Counted from the stretch's first letter, positions 34,934 through 49,800 are shown. The stretch: 64,000 nt of DNA from Pomacea canaliculata (GCF_003073045.1 NC_037602.1:3824872-3888871), one strand, 5' to 3'. Numbers and translations are program-made. Notes: generated by a model from the letters alone, not told the origin.

Positions 34934-37900
34934 GAGTGCTGACTTAGAGAGAAACAGTCCATAGAAATAAAAAATTCTCAAGAAAATTAAAACAATGTAA
35001 GACAAGTTTCTGTATACCTTGTATAAAGTGATGATAACGTTCACTCCTGGTCCATCAACATTTTGTGAGTTAGGGCATTCAAACTTTCTTTTTCGTGCAC
35101 GTGCAGAGGAGATTTATTTTCTGATTTATTGCAGACGCAGATACAAGGGTTTTAAATAATTATCACTTCAGAAATTTTCGATTTATCACACTGAAGTCTG
35201 GCGCTGCAGCCTTGGACGGCCTGACACCCTGACCTTTCACACACCCTGAACCGCGCGCCGCCACGTTTTTCATCGGCGCTCGTGAGGTTGAATATCAAAC
35301 AGAGACTCGCGATTAGTGTGACGGTCTGCACAAAATCATATGTGTGTGTATGTGTGTGAGGGAGTGTGTGTGTGTGAATGTTTCATCTATCTATCTGCTT
35401 TGTGATTGTCGGCGAGCAAATGATGTATACTTGTGTTAGTGAGAGCACGAACGCATGCATGAGAAAGATAAAGAAATGGGCAAGAAGAACAGATAGAGGG
35501 GAAGGTGAAGAGGGAAAAGGAAGAGAGCAAGACAGAGAAATATATACATAGAAAGAGAGACAGGGAGCTGAGAGATAAAGAGGTAAAGTGGGTGGATATT
35601 AGATTTTTTACCCCGTAACTAAGGCTATATCACAGCAAAGCTGCCACAACTGTAAACAAATGCTACATACAAAGAAAGAACAGCGTGCCCGAGACGGGAT
35701 CCGAACCCTGAACAGCCAATGCTTAGTGTACTGTTGATAGGCGAAGTAAAGAGGGAAATACAGAGAGACACAGAGACAGACAGACGAGAGAAAAAAAGTG
35801 GTGGACACAGAGAAAGGAGAAATATAAATGAAAACAGATACTATGTCTATCATGCAGTGAAATGAACTTTTAACAAACACTAACCAACCCTCGGCAAACC
35901 TTCAACTGATAATATATCAAAATCTATGTACCCACAAACAGATAAAACCTCTTCGAAATACTAACTAGTATTATTCTATACACAAACAAAACCACTGATA
36001 AATTTGAGAAAAGAACAGAATAGAAAGTTTTGTCATAATCGCCTACAATGTAAGACATCGATCGCCAAATAAATCAATAAATCAATAGAAAGCTAACAAA
36101 GGAGAACCCGACAAATATAAAACAGAGCTTTATCAAGTAAAACTAAACTAAACATTTTATAAAATATCTTAAGGAAGGGGAAGAGGATGCCAGGAGACGG
36201 TTCTGGAAAGATTTATCTTTAGTCGTTAACCAGGTAAGCAGGTATCATCAAAGATGCCAGTCACACTACGCTCTTGCCAGAAACTCTCTTGGAAAACAAC
36301 CTCCATACCGGAACGAGACACAGGAATAAAGAAAGAATAAAAATGTCCCAACATACTCACAAGCCAGGAAATGAATGTTCCTCCGTGTAGACGAGTGCGA
36401 GGTGTGGCAGTGGTACCTCCGGTTCAAGCCCTTGTCACTCAGCCCAGCTTGTTAGCAGGGACCATGACAGCGATGCATCTCCTCCTCCAGGCCCGACGGC
36501 AGCAGCACCTTGAGGAAGAATACAAGGCTGTGCACATCACGTGTCTACTTACACTCACCGGCGCAATAACTGCATTCTACACGCAGGCCTCCCATTGGCC
36601 CGTGCATGGCACACTTCTGTCCTCCTCCCTTCTCTCTCTCTTTCCAGCCTACAAATGGTTTCTTTTAAGATAGGGGAAAATCCTTCCATTGGCACTGCCG
36701 ACGGGATGTAAAAAAAAAAAAATGTTATAAAATAAAGGCGAGTCTGGAAATGCTGTCTTCCTTACACGAAAGACGATCTGTTTGTTTTGTCCTGAGGTTT
36801 GCTTGTGAACCTTAAATTCACGTCAGGCCAGTAAAGTGTCAGGCCCCCATTTTCGCCTCTCCACGGTCTAACAAATTTGAGCGCATGCGCAGTTAAATTT
36901 TGGTGTTTACTGCGGATTTTTTTTATTTACCTTTTCTGGTATATAAGGTTACTTTCCTGTGTGACTCTGTTTCGAAATGAGAAAACCACACGATGGAGGG
37001 GTAAAAAAGAGCTGCGGTTATCACACTTACAGACTTTCTCTTCCTCCTTCAAAGTCAGATCATACATAATATTTTACAGTCTCCCTAGGGTCCTACAAGG
37101 TCTGAGATGTTGAGGAGTTGTTTTTGGTGTTTGGTTTTGCTATCTGTCCCTCCTTTTCTTATGTTGCCCGTGCGATTGTAGCTTGCTTTCTGTCGGTCTT
37201 TTTGAGTTTGGGTATATGTCTGTGTATGTGAAAAATATTCAATCAAGAAATTGCTTTTACTTCAATTTAGAAAAAAATAGATCGTCCTCATTTAACTTGT
37301 AGTTTCGACTTTTCCTTTTTTCTAGATATTTCTTTATCATTTTCTCTGAGCAATCTTCAAGGTATTTTTGGAAAAAAAAAAAAAAGGCAGGAACTTTGGA
37401 CAAGCTTGCTTTCTTTTTCTTATAACAATAACTTTGTATTGGTCTATTTATAATCCAAGAGAGAAGCTGGCAAGCTATCTCATCCTCTCTCCTCCCATGC
37501 AAGCATCTGTATCACCTGTTTTGTATTTCAATAGCCGGATCTGGCCACCAGTCCCCATCTGGCGACTTACGTCCCTTGTCTACATATCACTCACCAGCGT
37601 GGCGGCGGTAGGGGCAATTAACTCCGATCAAAAGGGAGGTAAGTTTGGCCGTGGTGTGCTGTACCTTGCACCTTGGGCGCGTGCTGCCAGCGGCGCTTGA
37701 GTGGTTCATGGGAGCCATGACAATTCCAGCATCTGTGCCCGCGTGTCTCGCAACACGCCTTCACCAGGGACTCGGGCAAGTCCGAGGCAGGTGAATAGGC
37801 GCTCAGCGGCTTCTGGGCAAGACGAGGGTTGTATCTCTCTCAACACTGTTCAGTCCTCGTCGGCCCGCAACTCGGGGCTGCGGCTGACAGAAGTCACCAA

Positions 37901-39644
37901 TCGCAACTCCGGCTGTCGGCAACCTATCGTCTTTGTTGCTGCAATTGTGGTCCGGGATTTTTCTTGCTCGTTCTTGTCCTTCTTTTCTTTTCCGTGGAGT
38001 TTCCACGTGCTGTTCTGTTTTTTAACTTCTGTTTTTCTACAGCTCGTTAATCATTTATTCATTCTTTAATATTTTCTTTCCTTCCTTTTCTTCCATTTTT
38101 TATTATTTTTTTCTGCTTTCTTTCCACGTTACAAAAAGCACCAAGCTTGTCTGTAACCCAACCTTCTTTTGTTTGATTCTTTCATTCCCTTACTTGTTTC
38201 TGTTAAAGTGTGCATGGTGTTTTACACGTAGTTAGGGTGTTTGAATCGGGTGAAAAAATATCTCTTTTCGAGAAACTCCAGGAAAGGAACAACTAACCCT
38301 CTCTGGCTATACCGTAGGGTTTGAGTTTTTTTGGATATACTTATTTCTGGAAGTCAATACTCGAGTGTTGTATCTTTTTTTAATTCAAAATCAAAGTTCA
38401 CTGAAGCAGAGGTTGGGGTAAAACATTTACAGCTCATGTCCTAGACACGATGAACGACTCAGAAAGGTCTGCCTACTCACCCTTCAACTTTTATTAGAAA
38501 CAAGTGCAATATCGGTAAAAAAAAATTTCTTGGACTGGATCAGAGATCTGAACCCTCGACAAACGCTTTTCCTTTGCCATATTCGGACCACCCATATCCT
38601 TACGTGCAACCATGAATTAAAAAAAAAAGCTTAAAACCCAAGCAACCAGTCCAGCATGGGCATGTGCTAGTCCCGTGTGCATTTTCGCACCCGATTAAAA
38701 CAAATCATCTGATCTTCAGTCAGCTCATGAAAGCGGAAGGCCCCATCACGGATGTGCACGGATGTAAAAAGAAGGGGCGAACACATGGTTGAAGCATCCG
38801 TTAGTAAACGTGTCCTTAACCTCGATCCACGAGGTCCAAAGGTGTGTAAAACTCTGGAAGCTTCGCCAATATCGCGGAACGTCAGGCTTATCACCAACAT
38901 CAAACTCCCAGAGTGCGCCGCACCGATTCTCAGTCACGTGACCAGTCTTCTTCGCAATGTGGTTCTTTTCACAGGAAAATTTACTCGATAATAGCCCACG
39001 TTTGCCTTGCACTCGGGTGATGATGAATGAAAGCCAATGATCAGCTACCATAACTGACTACATTTCCTGCTCCACTGAGTTCAGACAGTTCATGCTGACG
39101 AGGTGTGTAGATGGTGAACAGTAAAATGTGATGTAGAAGTGTGTGTGTGTGTGTGAAGATAGTGAGAAATATGGTGAACTGTATTACATAGATATATTGT
39201 GGGTGGATGGATGGGTACGAGGGTTGACGGACATCATACATTCTAGGTTCAGATGCTAGTTTTCTTGACTGGTACCTCGTCCTGCGACTAAGTGTCGAGG
39301 GCTTCTCTATAGTTACTCCCATTTCCTCCGTTTCCTCTCCTCTTCCTCCTGCCAGGTAAAATCTCTCGGCTAGTGAAGCTGCCAGTACTCTCCTCTCACA
39401 TATGGCAGTCTAGCAAGGTGTTCCACCCTTAATATCAAGGAACCATGCATTTGTTTAAAATAAAATACTTTTTAACTCGAGCATGTTGGCGCCTATCTCT
39501 TAGCTTGTTTTTTCATGGATGGGGAGGGGGATACAGTTGGAGACGAAGGCCGAGAGAGTCGCTGGGAGTCATGCCAATCTGATGATTATGGAGACTCGCA
39601 TACAGCCGGTTCGATACCCATGTGGATCAGATACCTCGTTCAGA

Positions 39645-39650
39645 TGCTGC

Positions 39651-39691
<41 letters not shown>

Positions 39692-39693
39692 AT
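39645..39693 (+). repeat. (GCT)n(GAT)n compound microsatellite, possibly a SINE tail
   Basis: About nine GCT then about seven GAT units. A B-box-like GGTTCGATACC lies about 35 nt upstream (39609-39619), so this could be the tail of a tRNA-derived SINE, but no good A box was found. Confidence 0.85.
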
Positions 39694-41114
39694 AGCGCAA
39701 TATCTCAGACAAAATGCGAGCTAACTGAGCTTAGCAATATCACGAAGTAGTCACAAAGATGTAGAATAAAGAACAATGCGAAGACTCGCTGCTTTCCTCC
39801 AGTAAAGATTTATCACTGAAGATTTAATGGTGACGACTCCAAGAAACAAGGAGTAGTGAGATCAGGAGAGTATCAACACATCTTGAAGACATGTTGTTAT
39901 ATAAAACTGCCACTCAAGGCCGCTGCTGAAGCGAGTGAACCACTCCAGTTTACACTTGAAAAGACTGTTGTAAACAATCCAGTTGAAAAGAAGAGGAGTG
40001 GAGCAAACTCATCAAAAGCAGGTGTAAACAATGTCTAACATTTTAATCCAAATTATATCATAACACAAGGCAGAAAGAACATCAAAGAGAACCTATACCC
40101 TCAGTCTGGTAGGCGATGTCTATACTTATTAAACATTTACATCTACTAAGTGAGCTTTACGAAAAAAAAAATTCAAAATGTCACACTAAAAGTCAAATTT
40201 AAAATATCATCTCCTTTTTCTAACAAGCTAAGCTCAGCGTTCCGTTAAATGCCAAAAACAACTTTCCTTTCATAATTGGCTGTAGTTAGTTTTTAATTGC
40301 TGACCATTAAGTAGAAAACTGTTGTCAGCCCTTCACACACGATGAGACGGAGGCCGTGGGGAGAGGTAACTCAAACAGACTCGGGTTCCTCCCTAAGCTT
40401 TCAGGAAAAAGAGGGTAAGGGGGGAGGGGAGGATTTTCTAACCCCTGGAGAGAGAGGTGCTGACTTTCTCCTCCCCATCCCAGTAACCCAAGGAGAGGAG
40501 ACAAGCATGATGAATGCAACTTTTATTTTTGTAATATTGTTAAATTGCTTTCGCTTTCTTTACTTCACAGCAGCCCGCGTCCCTCTCACGTGTTTTCTAT
40601 TTAAAGTTGACCGCCTCGCACTCCTCTCACATTTTTCAACATCAGCATATTGCAAGAGAGAGATACGTATGATCCTCCCATGTATCTGTCGACACAGAAG
40701 TAGTCATGCCCGGTCACAGATTGGTTAACACGCGGCAACACCAGACGTACGTCACATCCGCTACAGATTCCGGCTCCCAGCGGCAGGGAGGGGATGGGAG
40801 GAGGGAAGGGGAGGTCAGATGACTGATCACGTGGGTTGTAGAGGTGGATGGCGAGGGCTTGAGTGGGAGGGGCAGGGGAGGCAGCAGGGAGCCTGTCTTT
40901 TGTCAGCTGACGTCTGCTGCATGCTGTGTGGTTACATGCCTGGACCTTCATTTGCGAGCGCGCGAAGCACGTGAGGTGGATTCCGCACATGGAGGAGAGG
41001 TTATCAGCTAATCAGGGCAAAAAGAAATGATTATAGGGCAGCGGGTAGCAACGATCTTTTTCTCTGTCTCTCGCTCTTCCTCTTTTACTTTTGTACTGAG
41101 GCAAAATAGCGCAC

Positions 41115-41143
41115 GCACACACACACACACACATACACACACT
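41115..41143 (+). repeat. (CA)n microsatellite
   Basis: Around fourteen CA units with one TA interruption. Confidence 0.9.
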
Positions 41144-44027
41144 CGAACACGCTCAAGCCTGCACGAAGAATGAGTAAATAAAATATAAAAAAAAAACCCA
41201 AAAAACTAGGGAATAAATAAAACGCAGAAGATGGAAAACATATGGAAATATTTGTATCTTACAAATAAAAGATAATAACAATCCTACGACTGCGTCTACG
41301 AATAAGCTTACGCCTAATACTGAGGCAAGGAGGTAAGTGAGCAGGTAATTAACAAAAAAGATGCAATTAGCTCCCTCTGCACTTTAAGACCACCCAGACC
41401 ACTGTCAAAAAGCATCTTTATATATTCCCTTGCTAAATAGGGTCTCTGAAGTAAGCAGTTGATACGGTTTCCTCTCGCCCAGACCACCTTTATGTCCCAC
41501 CCAGCAAGGTCTCTGCCCCCAGAGACCATAAAATTAGTGTTACCCACGAGCGGCCGAGCTCTGGCCAGGTGGCTTTATCGGCCAGCTTCCAGCAACAACG
41601 ACGGCACAGGAAGAGAGATAGTTCGAGAGGGTGGGGAGCTGTTTTGGCATTTGATAGGTCCTTAATCTGGGAGGAAACGATCTCTCCCTAATCTTTTATA
41701 TGTCACAAATTTATGAGACGTTCCTTGATGCCGGGTGATACATCACGTTCGCTTTGACAAATACAAGATTCGAAAGGATCTTTAACAGCGAGGCACCAAC
41801 ATCCAAGAAACTTTGCAGAACTCTTCCTCCTTCCGGTTACTAACGCAGGTTCCTGACCTATGACCTAATCGTGACGTCAACTGTGGCAGAGCTCTGGCTA
41901 GCCAAGATTCAAGCCTCGATGTCCAGTGGATGTTTGTTCTGTAGCAATTTATTTTTACTGACTTGCTGCACGTGTCTTCATGGCCTTTGCCTTCTGGGCA
42001 AGGTTTTCTTTCACCTTGGTCATATCTTCGGCAGATAACACTATCGTTAATAACGCTTCTGTTATCGCAGTCAACGGAGAGGATGATACATTAGTCTTAC
42101 CATCCACTTGGCTCGATTGATGTTGTTTCATGGACTTTGTTTAACGATATTTCGACTGCTGAGATCTTAAAGGCACCCAGAGAAACAACACGAAACGATT
42201 TATCTAGCACAGAGAGGATGTAGATGAGAGAGTGTGTGAGAGAGTGAGGGAAGCATCGTCCACAAAAATGCATTATCATTCCATCCAAATGTCAAAGTCT
42301 CCAGGCGTGTATGAAGAACATTAGCATCATGGCGATTAGTAATGTGACTCCAGTTTTACTGCCAGGCTAATGTGAATTCTGACACACGCTCGAGTGTATA
42401 CTTGAATAAGCATCTACTTTTTTGTCTGCCTCTCTTGTGTGTGTGTTTTCTTTCCTGTCTGCATATTCCTATCTCCATCATGAAGGAGGCTGCAGCACTT
42501 AATGGCGACAAGCAATGCGGTGGCACGTCCTCTAAAAGCGTTGTTAAGCTCATCTTGGATTAAAATCACATTAACTGGATGCGTATATACCCCGATCTCT
42601 CCTCAGCCACACCCTGGCACCATGCACCTTGTACCCCGGGGTTACAGCATGTACAGTGACAATGGCTGATGTATGAGGGTCTGCTAATGAGGTCGGGTGC
42701 AGGAAGAAGTCACGTGTCATAGCTGAAAGGACCTGCAATCTTCGGAAAAAAAAAGAAAGTTTGGACATAGTACCAGGAGTCAGTCGCTAATCTCTGTTGC
42801 CAAACTCTGGTAAATAATTACCTCCGGCATCTCTGTCATGACAACAAAGGAGTGATAATGTATTTAATGGTGTTGTGAGATAGATAAAGAAAGACAGAGA
42901 GACAGAGAGATTAGTTACCGTTTCAGTTATCTGTGCTTGGATGTAATGGGGTTAAAAATGTCTTAACAGAGAAAGAGAGAGAAGGAGAGGGAGGGGAGAG
43001 AGAAGACAGAAAGAGTTTGCTTGTTTGTGTTCTACACCATGCCAGCAACTAATAACAGAGAGAGAGAGAGAGAAAGGCAGAGAGAAACGAATAAAGAGAA
43101 AAAGAAACATTATTATCTCAGCTTTTTTCAATACCAGGTCAATCAGGTTATACTAAATATTCTTATAAAACACACACACAGAGCGATGAAGGAGAGTTGC
43201 CGCTAGAAAGGAGGAAATTCTCAGAGGAAGCAAAAGTTCAGAAACACGGACAGAGAGAAAAAAATAAAAGACTCAGACGGTCGCTGTATTTGCGATGCTG
43301 AAGACACAACCATCTGACTTTTATATTGTTCTAGTTGTTTAGGGAGATGTTAGCTGTCAGAAATCAAGTTGATGAGTGTCAAAAGCACTCCTCCCCATGC
43401 TTTATGCGTCCCACCCCTATACACGTACCCCGGGTGAGAAGTGCGCGGGTGCATACCATTCAGAATGAGCAAACAGCTTTTCCCTGTCTTGTCTTTGCCC
43501 TTCTGAAGCCTGTCAGCAAATGGTGAGATGTGGGCAACTAGAGGCTTTGCATTATTTCTTCTCGATATTACTGAGAAACCCCTGTCCCTCTCTCTCTCTC
43601 TCTTTCGTTCTCTTTCTGTGTGGCATCTTCTTAGTTTTAATAAATTCCTTTCTCCATTTACCCAGGCTTCTTCAAAGGTCTATCTATTGCTTTTTTCTTC
43701 CAAAACAAAAAGAGGCATCGTGAGAGATCCTCGCAGCTAACATATCCTGTTACACAATACTGTCAACTGATTAAAATGTGTTTATTTTCTCCTTCTGTCT
43801 TATATTCAATATATATTGGCGTGGTGGCTCCTGGGATTTGGCGGGCCTGTACACAGTTTGCACAATCCTCAGGCCGCCCCGGAGGCATAAAGTGAAAGAC
43901 GTATATGTATGGATAAACAGGGCTAAGTATAGAAAGTATATTGTAAATTCAAGAAGGTTTTTATGTTTATCAGGAGCGATTGTTTGTTCGGAGAAATTGC
44001 CTCCCAGGGTCTTCGCCACCAGCTCAC

Positions 44028-44287
44028 CTCTTGATCCTCCAAAGCAGTAAGACTTGGGGTCTGCACCACGAGGTAGGCTTCTGACGAGGTACAAAGCTGA
44101 CAGGGACGAGGGTGAGTCGACCATACAGGTGGACAGATTGCTTGTCATCCATCCATGGAGGTCACTGCGGCCGGCACCCGAATGTGACTCCCACAGTGCG
44201 ACGACTTTGCCGACATCAAGAAAACCACCAACCATTTGGTCACATGACCAGCAGAGAGAATCTCCATCGAGCAAGAACTTTTGGATT
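44028..44287 (-). CDS. orphan candidate exon, function unknown
   Basis: A 260-nt open stretch on the minus strand between ACTTGTTTAG and a strong donor CAAGAG|GTGAGC. It encodes about 86 residues without runs or repeats, including L-C-W-S-C-D-Q-M-V, W-E-S-H-S-G-A-G and S-L-P-R-G-A-D-P-K, with five Cys in all. Entry phase 2 and exit phase 1. No partner exons were found within several kilobases and I recognise no family; it may equally be chance. Confidence 0.22.
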
Positions 44288-45181
44288 CTAAACAAGTAGT
44301 GTATGTTATTTGAGTTTCTACGACCTGATAAAAAGTGACAGTGCAGGTGGAAGATGATCCAAAACTTTTTGTATGACCATCGAGGACAGAGGTTTATGAT
44401 GAGAAACAATGAGGTCCTTCTAGATTGTTTGACAGTAAGAATGTGCGAGTGGGGCGTGTGATTAACCTTTCTGTGTTGATAGTGTGCTTTGTGTATGTCC
44501 AGTTGATTTTTGAGCTTACATGCTGCATGTCTACAGTTATAGCTCATGTATCTTCTGAAGTCCTGGGCCTCAACTACAAGAAAGTAACATGATCTGGGAA
44601 GCTTGAGGCAATCGTTGTGTTATTTGTTGAAAGACCTCGCAATTGTCAGGTGTGAATGTGTTGGTCGAAGCATTTGTGCTGTGACACCCTTTACCCGACA
44701 TTCCTCAGTGTGGAAGGATCCACACAAGCAAACATTAAGCAAATCGCAAGAGGCTCTTAAGGTCATCGTTCATCTCCTTGATCGAGGCGCCACCGGACTG
44801 AGGTATCAATCTTCCCCTTTGACATCTCCACCTCCGGAGGTCTTGTTAACTGTATTCTCATGCTTTTTGCTTAGCGAGGTAGGCAGACAGGTCTTCGAGG
44901 TTTTTTATTTGTTTGTTTTTCTGTGTGTCTTCCTATTAACTCTAATGTCCTGTGAAGTTGCCTGTAGACAAACACGTTAATAGAAAATGCTCAAAAACAA
45001 AAAGAGAGGCACAGCTCTGAATTACTTTAGCACAAGGCCCAGACATGTGCAGGCTGTCTCCAGTAACAAAAGTTCCTTAAAGGCAATTTTCATACGAAAC
45101 TAAATTTTGCTCATCTAACTTCTTTTCCGTCCGGATACCATCATACAGAAAAGAGAATGAGTGTTTGTACTCCTGCTTTTA

Positions 45182-45214
45182 TGTGTGCGTGTGTTTGTGT
45201 GTGTGTGTGTGTGC
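45182..45214 (+). repeat. (GT)n microsatellite
   Basis: Imperfect GT run with GC and TT interruptions. Confidence 0.85.
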
Positions 45215-45557
45215 GCATGTCTGCTTTTGTACGTTAGTGAGTTCATACCAATGTTCAGGCTTTCACAAGGACTCCCTTACCACACAAACAAGTTCAACGG
45301 CCAAATGCTCCCCAGGTGTGCAGTTTGCACCAAGTCAAAGCTGCGGCTACAGATAGTGGAGCGGAAACGTGTGAACTACGTCGCACGTAGTTTGAAGACG
45401 TTTTAGTCTTAATCCCGCGAGATTGGCTGGAGCTTCTGCTTCCGGTATCACCTGCTCGCATACGCCGGTGTTTTCATCCATGAGTACATTAAGTGAGGTC
45501 AGAAAAAAGATTTTTGAAATAAAAGATGGTGAAGATGACAATGCAGCTGCTCCTCCT

Positions 45558-45606
45558 TTTGATGGTGATGAGGGTGATGAGGGTGATGATGGTGATGATG
45601 GTGATC
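45558..45606 (+). repeat. (GGTGAT)n / (GAT)n repeat
   Basis: Hexamer units GGTGAT, some as GGTGATGA, giving a Gly-Asp-rich frame on the plus strand and a His-rich one on the minus strand; neither looks coding. Confidence 0.85.
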
Positions 45607-46790
45607 ATTAATGATTCCGATGACGGAAGGACAAGAAGATGAGGATCGAGGGATGTTGGGGTGGAATTTAGTGGAGGACATGGATAATTTAAGTAAGATG
45701 ATTAAACAGACAGACTGTAAAGGCATCGGACAAGACCAGCGCCAAGTGAGGTTGAGACACACTTGTATCGAGGGTTGCTAAGTACCGCCGACTGCAGCTG
45801 ATGAGTTTTACATCGACAGCAAATTGCTCACATGCCCTGCGTGAAAGGTGTACCAGACACCCTGGTAGGCACCCGATACTTGCATTACTACATCTCAAGA
45901 AGCAGGTACAATCTATCCCGAGTTGTTCTTTTTATTTTTATTTCCTTTCCACATGACGTTCGTTCACGGAGCTATCGAAACCCTTCCACCCCTGTAACCC
46001 CCCGACTGGTGTTCACTCTCATGCCACCCCACATAAATAATGAGTAGCAACAGCTAATGAATTTTTCAACACACCTAATCACCTGATTTTAAAATATCCC
46101 GAAATGAAACATTAAACGAATGAACCGAATCACTTAGCAAGGAACAGAAAGGTTGAATGTTTACGATGTGTCGTCAATGAACGAGCCTTCATGGAGAAAA
46201 TTAACTCCTCGGAGTTAACCTTGCAGCGTGCATTTCCCACGAATGTCAGAGACATTTCAGCCTGACTATTCATCACGATTTAAAAGAAATCAAATGGTAA
46301 TTACATTGCTATGCTCATGTCCTTTCCCAATGCTGTTGTTGGGTGTGTGGGCCATGAGTCAGTAGGTCTACACCAGCAGGAGGAGCAAGGTAAGACCTTT
46401 ATTCCTCCTTCCTCGCACAGGTGTATGTCCTGCCTGCCATCAGAGAACTCTTGTAGATACCCACACTTGTCTTTTGCTGCCGCGGGGGAAAGGGATGGAG
46501 AAAGTAGGGATGGAATCAGTCGGGTCTGAAGTGGCCGTGTGAGAGAGACTTGTCCCTGTCTTCCTGTCTGGATTCTCTCGTGATAACTGGGACTCAAGGG
46601 TCTGACTCTTGTTTGTACATGATTTCTGTTTTCTGTGTATCGTAACAGAAGGTATGTTTGTATGCGTGTACACATGTTTATTCATTTGTCAATGTGACGT
46701 GTACATCTCTGTCCCGCTTTACTTACACTCTTTACCAACTTGCATAACTTGCATTCACATTGTTGTTTTCCCTCCCGAACTCCCTGCCAA

Positions 46791-46839
46791 CAAACAAACA
46801 AACAAACAAACAAACAAACAAACAAACAAACAAACAAAC
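46791..46839 (+). repeat. (CAAA)12 microsatellite
   Basis: Twelve perfect tetranucleotide units. Confidence 0.95.
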
Positions 46840-49800
46840 CATCACAAAAGTCATAAAACTGAAAATTGAAAAGCAACAAAATGATACGATCGATTCTATC
46901 CTGTATCATGATAATACTACCGGTGTCTCCATTTTGTAAAAAAAAAAAAAACCTTTCCGTTTTGATTATTTATTTTTAAGTTTATTTTACAGAATGAGAG
47001 CACAACAAAGTAAATTATGAGTTTTCCTGATCAGAGGTGTATGTAAAAACAAAATATTTCAACTTTGCTCGTTACACCCACATTGTGTGAGAACACTGGG
47101 CTTCGTGGACTAGTAGCAGTGACTGTCGACAGGGGAAATGACAAAGATTGAATTCCTCTCAGCTTTTCTCGTCTCCTCAAAGGGAGAGCTCTTGTCGAGG
47201 GGAAGCGCTACTCACCGCGAGGGGCCGGCATTTATCCAGGTGCGCCCATGCCAGCGCCGCAGGTGAGGGAGGAGAGGGAGGCTGCCAGACATATGGCAGA
47301 TACCGGGCATCCAGACAGGTGCTTACAGGTGAATGAGCAAGTGTATCGCAGGCGTGTACACACTGGGTCCGTATGCACAAACACACACACACACTGATAA
47401 ACACACAGTAACTAGAATATAATTGTAATATATATGCGCGTGCTCATGTATGAGAGAGAAAGAAGAACATCTTCGTTCTTTCCACACACACATGTATCAA
47501 GCGAGAGTAAGACGATATATGCGATGACTGATGGCCATACTACAAGAAAAGAAAAAAAGAAATAACAACAGCGAGGTTGTGAGTACAGGTGGGGTAAATC
47601 GCGCCTGACGAAATGTTGGTGAACTGAGGTGCACGAGGCCGAGTCAAGTGCGGGCTGGTGGTCTGTAGCTCCCTCCAATCCTGTGTGTGATCACTGATCG
47701 TAATCGCTACAAATAATGATGAAAAGCTTGTTTATCACCTCACCCATTCCCACCACAGGAGGCAAGGAAGTTTGTGTTACTTGAATAAACTGTCTCCGAG
47801 AGGTAGGGAGATAGAGCGTAAGAGAGAGAGAGAGAAAAAAAACTGATGAGAGAGAAAAGATATAAAAAGAAGAAGATACAAGATGAAGAAAGAAGGCATC
47901 AAAGTATAATGTGTAACTACGAACGTGGAATGTGACAAGACCTGTAATACAATGCCATCGATACATTTGCCCTCTTGGAAAAAAGTTATATCATATTTCT
48001 TGAAATTGCATACCTAGTCTTACTCATTAGTCTGGCTCTACAGGAAGGCCTGTTTGTAGGGCTCGTTTCTTGCAGGCAGAGTACTGTTCACTCCACGCAG
48101 CTGCTAGTGTACACTGAGCTCTGGTCATAACTATGTTTACCTGTTGACATCAACAGAGAAGGCTAGCATCACTGGAAAACAAGACAAAATAATATAGTAT
48201 TATGGACAAAGTCGAGAATCAGAGCCGATAGATATGTGTGTTTGCCAAATTTATATTCTGCTGAAGAACGCAGAATTTTATATAAGATAAGTGTATCATG
48301 GTCTAATAAATCGAAGTAGTTTTAAAATAGTCGATAACATTTTCTTTTTGTCTCCTTTATCCTTCCTTTTCCGTTCTTAAAACGCGTGAATTATGCCCGG
48401 CAGGTGAGCAGTATCTTCTAAGAACTAGATTTTAAGGAATATATTATTCGTTTAAAGTGATAAACCAGGGTTAGCAAACTTGCTTCAGCAAAGATGAGAG
48501 TTAGCATACCCGAGGGTCAACCTTGCTCAGACAGACAGGTTGGCAAGGGAGGCGATGACGAGAGATTTATCGCCCCACTAAGCAGAGAAAATAAGGCACT
48601 TAAGGAAAAACTGCTTTCGAGGGCCGCTCGGCGAACTGTTTGCAAAGATGTCAACAAGTCTGACATGTTTCGTTCATCTCCCTCTGACACTGCAGTACAC
48701 ATCACTAACGCCTCCTCCTCATCACGTGATGGGCCCTGGCCGGTGCTTGGTGAGAGGTATTCGGAACTGTAGGTACGCGGAGATACTCGGGTAGATTGGG
48801 TGTTTGTGAATGTTTCCGAATGTTTTCAGTAGCCATATCGAAGTCTGATAGGGACTGTTTGGTGTTGGGACTCAATGATGATTTGTGGAGGGCTTCAGAT
48901 TTTGACCAGTTAGTAACAACTTCTGATGTTCACTGGACTGTATCCCAATATTAGTGACATCAGTTATTTGGTAGCTTTCAGTTTACATTTCGTAGGATGT
49001 AATAACTCCTGTAGTTTCTCTCAAGAACCTTGAAAAGTAAACATGAATATGTCAAAATACTTCCCATCCCCATCATCGCCAAACAGTTACTTTAACTAAA
49101 GGTCGCATTATTTTATCTCGCTAGGGAGTCGAACACATGACACTAGGGTTATTAGCGCAGAAGGATGGAGGGCGTGGTGGATGAATGGGAAGCAACACGA
49201 AACCCTTGTCAACTCAAGGTTTGTGTAGCCGAGTCTCCTGCCAGATGCCAGGCTGCCAACCCAGATGGTTCACTGGGTAAATAACCTCAACAGTTGGCTG
49301 CCAAAATCAGGCCACAGCCTCCATCCAGTGGCCATGTCTGATGCCTGTCCCTTGTTCGCCCCCACACACCACTAAAGAGGTCGGTGGAAGAAGTAAGACT
49401 GCAAGTAAGAACTGAGAGAACTGTGGATATTCGGTGAGTAAAGATATTATTTCCAGAGGCCAGCAAGGGAGGGAAGAGGTCGTAGGGGAGGACATGGGTA
49501 TTTGAAGCAGATAACCGTAGAGCAACACTTTACAAAATTCCAGTCATCGGAATCTGTGGAATAGTTTTACCAAGGTCGGTTTACTCGGGCTCCACCCTCT
49601 TCTTAAGAAAATCTCAGACAAGCTTCGTGAAATTCTAGACAGGTTGTGTTAGGATGTCTACACGTGTTGATATTCAACGATACACGTTTAAACCGTACGA
49701 TACCTGTGTGAACCTGACAAGATATCAATCAAAGAAAATACTATAATTATCTAACATTTATATCTAAATACTCAAATTAAAAGCGAATAAACAGAAGGTA

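Larger units (their letters stand above)
33346..44027. other. intergenic spacer between the divergent hydrolase genes, left half
   Basis: No gene supported. It includes a strongly purine-rich stretch on the plus strand at about 33905-34400, another near 35440-35600, GC-richer DNA at 40730-40990, and many short shadow frames. The noncoding first exon of hydrolase copy 1 should lie in the first kilobases; CACCTC|GTAAGT on the minus strand near 34510-34520 is one weak donor candidate. Confidence 0.45.

Noticed and set aside
39575-39693. Second tRNA-derived SINE ending in the (GCT)n(GAT)n run
   Set aside because: B-box-like sequence is present but no A box was found; kept only as a microsatellite.
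43771-44547. 258-residue minus-strand frame as a single-exon gene
   Set aside because: Ends read into AT-rich DNA of different composition; only the central block with splice sites was kept, as a weak candidate exon.
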